Assembly (NCBI GenBank): GCA_023436305.1
Contig: JAEZJQ010000112.1
Span: forward strand, 1-10,315
Length of the DNA: 10,315 nucleotides
DNA from: Bacillota bacterium
GTDB taxonomy: Bacteria > Bacillota > UBA4882 > UBA8346
Reading direction: 5' to 3'
Within the stretch, counting starts at the first letter, position 1; the number at the start of each line of letters is the position of its first letter. The translations under genes and the position numbers were made by a program. The notes beneath the pieces are model-generated. The model was not told the origin of the DNA and ran no database searches. It saw nothing but the letters and a program-made list of their open reading frames with translations. Of this stretch, positions 1 through 5,112 are shown one piece after another.

Positions 1-11
1 GTATATTGTAA

Positions 12-200
12 CTATATCTCAGCTTCATGTGGCAAAGATTTATACCATACAATGATTTCATCATCAAACTTGCAAAAAAATATACGTGTTTCCTTCAATT
101 TCACTTCGAACCATACATTGTGTAACAATCTTGATTTTTAGTAGTTTATATCCAAAATGTTCCGGAACTTGATTTGAAATATTTTTCAAATTATCAATTA
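12..200 (-). pseudogene. Possible remnant of a RelE/HigB-type toxin gene
   Basis: On the minus strand a short open stretch (stop at 12-14, possible GTG at 102-104 or TTG at 126-128) reads VKLKETRIFFCKFDDEIIVW followed by a few residues and a stop. This alternation of a basic strand, an R-I-F-F strand and a D-D-E-I-I-V strand resembles the beta-sheet core of RelE/HigB (Gp49-like) toxins, where the usual pattern is W-E-V-R-x-K, R-I-x-F-F, I-V-L-L-H-x-F. Immediately upstream the same frame hits TAA at 138-140, but another frame remains open (about 129-195, LKNISNQVPEHFGYKLLK), as expected of a frameshifted remnant. The usual C-terminal K-K-x-x-K-T-P tail is not seen. The match is by eye and weak; it could be chance coding. 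Confidence 0.28.
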
Positions 201-381
201 AAAAATTGCTGCAATTACAGCCCCGGAAAAGAAAACCTTTAATAGCTTTCTACAGGTATTGAAAATATAAGGGAAATAACGAAGCGCTATCGGCAAAGTA
301 CCTAACCAACGCTGATTTTAGGCCATTATAATTCTTAATAGAAACCATTGAGAGCGGCCTATAATATATGTTGGGAGGAAT
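201..381. other. AT-rich intergenic stretch upstream of the methyltransferase
   Basis: No convincing gene is seen. Two TATAAT hexamers lie at 327-332 and 360-365, each preceded by GGCC, but neither has a good -35 box at 16-18 bases. The first would leave a plausible leader for the following gene; the second would start transcription almost on the ribosome binding site. Either could be the -10 element of the methyltransferase promoter. Confidence 0.3.
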
Positions 382-384
382 ATG

Positions 385-951
385 ATGCAACGGTATATTG
401 CTGTATTATCCATTATTTTATTGATTACGATGGTAATGACCCGTGTGTTGCTCCTCAAGAAACAAGGCATCGAGGCGTTTAAATTCGGTAAAATCGATAA
501 AAAGGACTTTTTGATTCCACCATTTGCCTTGTTTTATTTTTATCTGATCTTTGCCAATGCATTTGATTTACATACGATTCGGGGACAAGAAATGTTCCAC
601 AGTGAAATCCTCTCCTGGATTGGGGCGGGCCTATGCTTACAGGGACTAATATTCTTTTTTGGGAGTTTGGTTTCGTTTAAGAAAAGTTTCCGGGTAGGGA
701 TTGATGTAGACCATACGAATGGGCTGATCACGACAGGTGTTTTTGCGTATAGCCGGAATCCCATCTACGTTTCCTTTGGGTTGGTATTAGTCGGTCAATT
801 TTTCATATTCTCCAGTTGGATTCTTTTGATATATATTTTTGCCGGGATATGGCTATTTCACCGCCAAGTGTTGCGGGAAGAGGAATTTTTAAAGAAACAT
901 TATGGGGAAGAATATATGGAGTATTGTAAACGGGTGAGGAGATATCTTTGA
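385..951 (+). CDS. Integral membrane methyltransferase, isoprenylcysteine carboxyl methyltransferase-like
   Basis: A protein of about 188 residues with hydrophobic segments near residues 5-24, 45-62, 75-96 and 128-158. The C-terminal half carries the signature of the membrane methyltransferase superfamily that includes ICMT and phospholipid N-methyltransferases: G-x-F-A-Y-S-R-N-P-I-Y (about 118-128), then R-E-E-E-F-L (164-169), then Y-G-E-E-Y-x-x-Y-x-x-R-V-R-R-Y-L at the extreme C terminus. In this family these parts bind S-adenosylmethionine and the lipid or prenyl substrate at the membrane. Bacterial members are mostly uncharacterised, so the substrate is unknown. Two adjacent ATGs (382 and 385) follow GGGAGG at 373-378; 385 is chosen because its 6-base spacing fits better than 3. 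The gene stands alone, facing the minus-strand two-component operon. Confidence 0.82.
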   Translation: MQRYIAVLSIILLITMVMTRVLLLKKQGIEAFKFGKIDKKDFLIPPFALFYFYLIFANAFDLHTIRGQEMFHSEILSWIGAGLCLQGLIFFFGSLVSFKKSFRVGIDVDHTNGLITTGVFAYSRNPIYVSFGLVLVGQFFIFSSWILLIYIFAGIWLFHRQVLREEEFLKKHYGEEYMEYCKRVRRYL

Positions 952-953
952 AA

Positions 954-1002
954 TAAAGAGTTAAACTCACATTGTGTTAATATTACTCATCACTCTCTTT
1001 TT
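954..1002 (+). terminator. Possible terminator of the methyltransferase gene
   Basis: Starting three bases after the stop codon, AAAGAGT pairs imperfectly with ACTCTCTTT over a long interior that can itself fold (TTAA...CACA-TT-GTG...TTAA). The right arm runs into five T. The stem is short and the loop long, so this is a weak rho-independent terminator at best. Confidence 0.35.
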
Positions 1003-1047
1003 ATTCGTATTTAATTTTACACTTCACCCTTCAAACTTCAAACATTG

Positions 1048-1097
1048 AAAATTCAAAGCAAAAAGCCCGCAGAAGTTATCCGCAGGCTTTGAATTTT
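1048..1097. terminator. Nested stem-loop, likely terminator reading on the minus strand
   Basis: A perfect 12-base inverted repeat, AAAATTCAAAGC (1048-1059) and GCTTTGAATTTT (1086-1097), encloses a second hairpin in which AAAGCC (1062-1067) pairs with GGCTTT (1085-1090). The two compete for the same right arm. Read on the minus strand the inner hairpin is followed by CTTTTTGCTTT, a usable T-tract, so it could stop transcription from the two-component operon about 390 bases after the kinase gene, or from the former vapC. On the plus strand the following T-run is weaker. Confidence 0.5.
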
Positions 1098-1103
1098 GAT
1101 TTA

Positions 1104-1341
1104 GGGGCCAATAATTTATCCTTTCTTTTCTAAATCAGATCGGATTTTACCGTAAATTGCAGTTGCAATTTACGAAAATGGCAAAATTTCAAATGGTGCA
1201 AGGAACTGAATTAAAGCCAATTTATTGCGCTCCGGAAAATTACTTTTCACAACCCCATATTCCAATTCCGCTAAAGTAATTACCGAAAAATCCAATCTCA
1301 TTAACCTTTACCTCTTGTAGCCGCTCCAAAATGTTTGGCCG
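1104..1341 (-). pseudogene. vapC: Decayed vapC toxin gene (PIN-domain ribonuclease)
   Basis: Translation in two minus-strand frames gives a collinear VapC. From 1341 down to 1291 one frame reads RPNILERLQEVKVNEIG; from about 1283 the next frame reads ITLAELEYGVVKSNF, then PERNKLALIQFLAPFEILPF, a stop (1170-1172), IATAIYGKIRSDLEKKG, a stop (1116-1118), I-I-G-P and a stop (1101-1103). This is the middle and C-terminal half of a typical VapC, including the second PIN-domain acidic residue (E of A-E-L-E-Y-G). One extra T in the five-T run at 1285-1289 explains the frameshift. The N-terminal L-D-T-N motif and the C-terminal D-x-L-I-A-A motif are not recognisable, and no vapB antitoxin is visible. 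Intact VapC enzymes cleave RNA and are neutralised by VapB; this copy cannot be functional. Confidence 0.85.
1144..1179. repeat. Perfect inverted repeat inside the vapC remnant
   Basis: CGTAAATTGC (1151-1160) and GCAATTTACG (1165-1174) are exact reverse complements around a 4-base AGTT loop. The stem extends by five more pairs, ATTTT (1144-1148) with AAAAT (1175-1179), with an unpaired AC on one side. The right arm contains the first in-frame stop of the vapC remnant. It may be a product of decay rather than a regulatory site. Confidence 0.8.
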
Positions 1342-1476
1342 TTACCGAGTGTGCCACAGTAAAAGAGAGTTTTTCCATGAAAGTTGCACTACCTAAATCC
1401 CGAATTAGACAGTCTTTTAAAACAAATCGTCCTATAATGCCGATATGTACGTATATATGAACATGATCTATACATA
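1342..1476. other. Gap between the vapC remnant and the kinase gene
   Basis: No gene is supported. A 25-codon minus-strand frame at 1301-1378 lacks a ribosome binding site and largely overlaps the better VapC frame. The N-terminal part of vapC would be expected here but has decayed beyond recognition. Confidence 0.4.
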
Positions 1477-3189
1477 CTATCTCTGATCAAAAGCCGGAAA
1501 CCATACGCGAAATGTCGTTCCCTTTCCCAACTGGCTTTCCACCTGAATGACCCCGCCTTGCAACTGAACCAGCTTTTTTACAATCACCAGCCCGAGGCCG
1601 CTACTCTCCTTTTCTCGCAAGTCACTGCCGCGCTGATTTTTGACCCGGTAAAACCTGTCCCAAATTCGCGGCAAGTCCTCGGTCGCAATGCCGATACCAT
1701 CATCTTTAACGGCCAAAACCACTTCACCCTGGCGGAGATCGATACAGACTCTGATGGTGCCGTTCTCTGTGGCTCTGAGGGCATTCTTCAGAAGATTCCG
1801 GATAATTTGTTCCATCCGGTCAACATCCCCGATTACAATGGCATTTTCCGCGGTCTTCTCCAACCGGAGCGAGGTATTTCTGCTGACCGCTTCCGCCTCG
1901 AAAGAGGCGACTACCCTTTGGGCCAGGGGGATGATATCCAATGGTTGTTTTTCTACGCTTATATTGCCGCTTTCCAGTCGGCCCAAGGTCAGAATATCAT
2001 CGACCAGCCGGGCAATATGGACTGTTTGCGTATAAATCGTATCTAAATATCTTTCCAGTAAAGCTTTATCTTGCACCATTCCATCGCGAATAGCCTCCAC
2101 AAATCCCTGAACTGAGGTGAGCGGAGTCCGTAACTCATGTGATATCTCCGTAAACAGCCAAGCCCTTTCTTCTTCCATTTTTCTGCTTTCCGCCTGAATC
2201 TTTTGGAGTCGCAGCGTCAATTTATTGAGCTGACCGGCAAGAGCATTGATTTCATCTAATGGTTGTTCCTCAACGCTTAAAACATCGCTCTCCCTACTGA
2301 TCTCCGCCACAGTGGTAGCCAGACGGGAAATAGGTCTGGCAATCGACATGGCCAGGTAAACAGAGTGGAAGATGATAATCACCAGGACGATGATTCCCCC
2401 GACGACCAAGTATAAATGCATTCTACTCAAGGCAAAATCAAAAGTAGAAGGTTTCATCTCCAACAAAATACCGTTTTCTATGGCGTTCTGAGGGTTCTTC
2501 ACCGGGACCACCGCCACCAAAGCGGACCGCCTGGTCTCTCGGTCCACTGCCCGGGTAATCAGGATCTCACCACCGCTAAGCGCCGCGGTGTATTTTTCCT
2601 CTACCTTGCCGCCGGGCGTCGCTTCCTTCTCCGCCGAAGTGTCCGCAACATTGCCTGTCCTGTCAAAAATCGTAATCCTCCGAGCATTTAAGATATCGGC
2701 CAGCAATTTCAATAAATCCTGTTTGCCGGAAGACTTTTCGCTAGCTGACGAAGCGGCGGCCATCCTTTGGTAAGCCATTTTGGCATTGTCATACTCTTTT
2801 TTGCTGATAACACCGACTTGAAACAGGCTTTGGGCTTTTTCCCAATTCTTCCGAACTGCTTCAAAATCTCTCCTGATCTGTTCGGAAGGACCGGCAAGCG
2901 TTTCCCCCACCGTTAGCTGGCGTAAGGCGAAATTTATCTTCTGGGCCTTGCGTAACAAATCCTGTTGCTGTTGGTTATCAATAACCTTTTTCACAACAAA
3001 GCTGGCAAAGATCATCAAAGCGATCAACGCGCAAATAAAGACTGTCATATTGGAAAATAATATCTTGGTGTAAATATTTTTATTGGATCGCTTCTGTAAC
3101 AAATCCTTGATAATAAACCGGGAGCCATGGATGGTGTCGACTGGTCCCCAGGTTCCTTGTTTTCCCGACCGCACCTTGGTCTTCGCCAC
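1477..3189 (-). CDS. Membrane-bound sensor histidine kinase of a two-component system
   Basis: The GTG at 3187-3189 overlaps the TAG stop of the regulator gene by one base (TAGTG) and has a GGAAGGGGGG ribosome binding site about ten bases upstream, so it is preferred over an ATG at 3243 inside the upstream gene; the protein is then 570 residues. The order is: basic cytoplasmic N terminus, membrane helix (about 42-66), extracytoplasmic sensor region of about 190 residues, second membrane helix (about 259-279), HAMP linker (about 280-328), dimerisation/phosphoacceptor domain with E-I-S-H-E-L-R-T-P-L (His351), and an ATPase domain with the N-box (N-L-L-K-N-A, about 465-470), D-D-G-I-G (496-500) and G-L-G-L (531-534). 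All catalytic motifs are intact. It should phosphorylate the adjacent regulator. The sensor region contains A-x-x-LFQVGVISKKEYDNAK (about 119-138), resembling efflux adaptor hairpins. The stimulus is unknown. Confidence 0.93.
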   Translation of the reverse strand: MAKTKVRSGKQGTWGPVDTIHGSRFIIKDLLQKRSNKNIYTKILFSNMTVFICALIALMIFASFVVKKVIDNQQQQDLLRKAQKINFALRQLTVGETLAGPSEQIRRDFEAVRKNWEKAQSLFQVGVISKKEYDNAKMAYQRMAAASSASEKSSGKQDLLKLLADILNARRITIFDRTGNVADTSAEKEATPGGKVEEKYTAALSGGEILITRAVDRETRRSALVAVVPVKNPQNAIENGILLEMKPSTFDFALSRMHLYLVVGGIIVLVIIIFHSVYLAMSIARPISRLATTVAEISRESDVLSVEEQPLDEINALAGQLNKLTLRLQKIQAESRKMEEERAWLFTEISHELRTPLTSVQGFVEAIRDGMVQDKALLERYLDTIYTQTVHIARLVDDILTLGRLESGNISVEKQPLDIIPLAQRVVASFEAEAVSRNTSLRLEKTAENAIVIGDVDRMEQIIRNLLKNALRATENGTIRVCIDLRQGEVVLAVKDDGIGIATEDLPRIWDRFYRVKNQRGSDLREKESSGLGLVIVKKLVQLQGGVIQVESQLGKGTTFRVWFPAFDQR

Positions 3190-3896
3190 TATGTTGTTTC
3201 CCCCCTTCCGACGGGAGGAGTAAACTGGTATCCCACACCCCAAACAGTTGTCAAGTATTCGTAGTCCAAGGGCTCCAGCTTCATCCTTAACCTGCGGATA
3301 TGAACATCCACGGTACGTTGATCGCCGAAATAGTCATACCCCCAGATCACTGTCAACAGCTCATCCCTGGTTAAAATCCGCCGCGGATTCTGCGCCAAGT
3401 GATAGAGGAGATCAAATTCCCTGGGCGTAACTTTAATATCTTCGCCATTAACCAAAACTCTCCGGGTATCCGCCCGGATATCCAATCCCGGATACTTCAA
3501 TTGCCAGTTCGTTTCCAGGTCAACCGTTTGGGTCCGACGCAGCACCGCCTTAATTCTAGCCATCAACTCCCTGGGACTGAAAGGTTTCGAAACATAGTCA
3601 TCGGCTCCCATCTCCAGTCCCAAAACCCGGTCCGCTTCCTCCCCCTTGGCTGTAAGCATGATAATGGGGATCATCCGTACCGCCCTTAAATCGCGACACA
3701 AAGTAAGCCCGTCCTTACCTGGCAGCATAATGTCCAGAATGACCACATCAGGCTTTTCCCGGTCAAATACGGGCAACGTCCGATCCCCATCGCTTACCCC
3801 GATCACTTCAAAACCTTCCCGTTCACCGTATAACTTAACCAATTCCAATACATTGGGATCGTCATCAATTATCAAAACCTTGCCCAAATACGGCAT
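3189..3896 (-). CDS. OmpR/PhoB-family response regulator
   Basis: A 235-residue protein. The receiver domain (1-121) has the acidic pair D11-D12, phosphoacceptor D55 in V-I-L-D-I-M-L-P-G, T82 in M-L-T-A-K and K104 in S-K-P-F. The winged-helix DNA-binding domain (about 133-228) has T-P-R-E-F-D-L-L, the recognition-helix pattern R-T-V-D-V-H-I-R-R-L-R-x-K-L and the terminal W-G-V-G-Y. Every residue needed for phosphotransfer and dimerisation is present. ATG at 3894-3896 is preceded by AAGGAG (3905-3910) at 8 bases. The gene is first in the operon and its stop overlaps the kinase start, implying coupled translation. Targets are not shown by the sequence; the nearest candidates are its own operon and the exported genes next door. 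Confidence 0.95.
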   Translation of the reverse strand: MPYLGKVLIIDDDPNVLELVKLYGEREGFEVIGVSDGDRTLPVFDREKPDVVILDIMLPGKDGLTLCRDLRAVRMIPIIMLTAKGEEADRVLGLEMGADDYVSKPFSPRELMARIKAVLRRTQTVDLETNWQLKYPGLDIRADTRRVLVNGEDIKVTPREFDLLYHLAQNPRRILTRDELLTVIWGYDYFGDQRTVDVHIRRLRMKLEPLDYEYLTTVWGVGYQFTPPVGRGETT

Positions 3897-3954
3897 GATT
3901 TTCTCTCCTTAACAGCCTCTTTGCTCTCTCCCGATATTTAGAACTCCAATGATA

Positions 3955-3983
3955 ATTATAGATAAATTTTGGGGAAAAATCAA
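3955..3983 (-). promoter_or_regulatory. SigA-type promoter of the two-component operon
   Basis: On the minus strand TTGATT (3978-3983) is followed after 17 bases by a perfect TATAAT (3955-3960), giving a leader of about 50 bases before the regulator start. Confidence 0.65.
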
Positions 3984-4106
3984 ATGAAACGATTGCTCAA
4001 TCCCGTGTTTTCCCGGAGAGGGATCATCGCAAAAGCTTTTGTCTTATATTGGAACACCACAGCGTAACAAAGAAAAACGGACTGATTGCGGTTTCGGATG
4101 GAGCAA
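3984..4106. other. Non-coding gap between regulator promoter and small secreted protein gene
   Basis: Nothing convincing is seen. A 27-codon plus-strand frame from 3984 has only a weak GGGG upstream and no recognisable product. Confidence 0.4.
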
Positions 4107-4144
4107 TAAAAAAGGCCGAGAAGCACTCGCCTCTCAGCTTTTTC
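4107..4144 (-). terminator. Rho-independent terminator of the small secreted protein gene
   Basis: GCCGAGAAGC (4115-4124) and GCCTCTCAGC (4129-4138) form a ten-pair stem, including two wobble pairs in the minus-strand transcript, around a 4-base loop. On the minus strand it is followed by TTTTTTA; five T also follow on the plus strand, so it may act both ways. It lies about 45 bases after the stop of the small secreted protein gene. Confidence 0.8.
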
Positions 4145-4186
4145 AATATCTTCAATCTACCCAATTCCAAAAAGATCGCTTGCTTG

Positions 4187-4504
4187 CTACTGAATGCTTA
4201 TAACTGATACGGCTTTTGCTTCGGCGTCGTACTCTACGGCAACTTTGGAATCAATTTTAGCGGCTAATTGTGTAAGATCCGAAGAAACACCGCCTATTTG
4301 TACACTACTCTTTGCAGTAAAGGTCAATACCAGGTCATCACTACCTTCCACAGCAATAGTCACCGTACTGGCATTAACATCGACCGCTTTTAAGGTACCG
4401 TTGACAGTAACGTTATTCCCTTCACCCATTGCCACGCTTGTCAATAAAACAGCACTCAACACTAAAACCGTTAACATGATCAATAATTTCTTATTCTTTA
4501 ACAT
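4187..4504 (-). CDS. Small exported protein resembling DUF5666
   Basis: The 105-residue product begins M-L-K-N-K-K followed by a hydrophobic stretch (about 7-26) ending S-V-A-M-G-E, a typical Sec signal peptide with cleavage likely near residue 25-28. The mature part of about 78 residues reads N-G-T-L-K-A-V-D-x-x-A-S-T-V-T-I, then a T-A-K-S-S-V-Q-I strand and a K-V-A-V-E-Y-D strand, and ends A-K-A-V-S-V-I-S-I-Q. This small all-beta pattern (G-x-I-x-x-I-D, T-V-T-V, T-x-I, V-x-V-x-Y) resembles DUF5666, whose function is unknown. ATG at 4502-4504 has AAGGGAG (4513-4519) at 8 bases and puts the signal peptide at the N terminus. A longer in-frame version starts at 4618 with an even better ribosome binding site. 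No anchor or catalytic motif is visible. Confidence 0.75.
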   Translation of the reverse strand: MLKNKKLLIMLTVLVLSAVLLTSVAMGEGNNVTVNGTLKAVDVNASTVTIAVEGSDDLVLTFTAKSSVQIGGVSSDLTQLAAKIDSKVAVEYDAEAKAVSVISIQ

Positions 4505-4615
4505 TATTATTTCTCCCTTCAGATTTGAAATATTGTTCCTAATCATGAATCCTATACTTTTCTCCCAACTCGCCCGTTTTTTAATATTGGCAGAGCTTGC
4601 ACACACTTTAGGAAC

Positions 4616-4629
4616 CATTCATCCCTCCT
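4616..4629 (-). promoter_or_regulatory. Second ribosome binding site and start, in frame with the small exported protein
   Basis: On the minus strand AGGAGG (4624-4629) stands 5 bases before ATG (4616-4618). This start is in frame and would add 38 residues (beginning M-V-P-K-V-C-A-S-S and rich in Lys) before the signal peptide. Either a longer form is made, or a short leader reads through into the main gene. Confidence 0.55.
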
Positions 4630-4639
4630 TCCTTTGTTT

Positions 4640-4645
4640 ATTATA
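4640..4645 (-). promoter_or_regulatory. Probable -10 box for the small exported protein gene
   Basis: A perfect TATAAT on the minus strand about 10 bases before the upstream ribosome binding site. At 17 bases the -35 position reads ACTATC, which is poor, so an activator may be needed or the site may be fortuitous. Confidence 0.4.
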
Positions 4646-4906
4646 AGCGGGACACATTGCCAGATAGTTTCTAAATCTTGAAAATTTATTTCGAAAATAT
4701 TTCTAAATATTACAAGACAGAACAACGAGGAAACTTCTTGGAAAAAATAGTATGATAAACGCGTTTTAAAGGACTCATGTATTAGAATATGTCACTTGAT
4801 ACTAAATATGCTTCGAGAACCAATTAGCTGCACAGACTCCTGGCCAAAGATAATGATTTTTTAAGTTTTCGAAATGGCACTCTCAAAATCCGGGATTAAT
4901 TAAAGA
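4646..4906. other. Divergent intergenic region without a recognisable gene
   Basis: AT-rich and non-coding as far as can be seen. It holds a short perfect palindrome, AATATTT-CT-AAATATT (4696-4711), upstream of the minus-strand -10 box. A minus-strand frame around 4830-4890 has no long open stretch and no product I recognise. Confidence 0.4.
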
Positions 4907-4936
4907 TTGACAAAGATCGTTTCTGATTATTAGAAT
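4907..4936 (+). promoter_or_regulatory. SigA-type promoter upstream of the GH48 cellulase gene
   Basis: A perfect TTGACA (4907-4912) is followed after 18 bases by TAGAAT (4931-4936). Transcription would start near 4943 and give a leader of about 170 bases. A second candidate, TTAGCA (4941-4946) with TATAAT (4965-4970), lies just downstream, with another TATAAT at 4972-4977. Confidence 0.65.
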
Positions 4937-5014
4937 TATATTAGCAATATCCGATTATTTTGGCTATAATATATAATATCAGTTAAATATTTATAGTGAT
5001 ATGATTATGAAATA

Positions 5015-5043
5015 TTATTCATTTGAATGAGTTATTCATTGAA
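5015..5043 (+). repeat. Tandem 9-base direct repeat in the GH48 leader
   Basis: TTATTCATTTGAA (5015-5027) and TTATTCATTGAA (5032-5043) repeat with starts 17 bases apart. The first also contains the small palindrome TCATT-TG-AATGA. This is a candidate operator or RNA element between promoter and start codon. Confidence 0.4.
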
Positions 5044-5112
5044 AAGGATGTGTTGATTTTACCGGATGAATTGGATACCCACTGAAAATAATCAGGAAGG
5101 AGAATGGGTTAT

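Noticed and set aside
1301..1378. 25-codon minus-strand frame starting M-E-K-L-S-F-T-V-A-H-S-V
   Set aside because: It briefly suggested an antitoxin N terminus, but there is no ribosome binding site and the same DNA encodes the clearer VapC segment in another frame.
1558..2046. 162-codon plus-strand open frame
   Set aside because: It lies antisense to the catalytic domain of the histidine kinase, which has every family motif; the antisense product has no recognisable domain and no ribosome binding site.
3984..4067. 27-codon plus-strand frame in the gap upstream of the regulator
   Set aside because: Weak ribosome binding site, overlaps nothing informative, product not recognisable.
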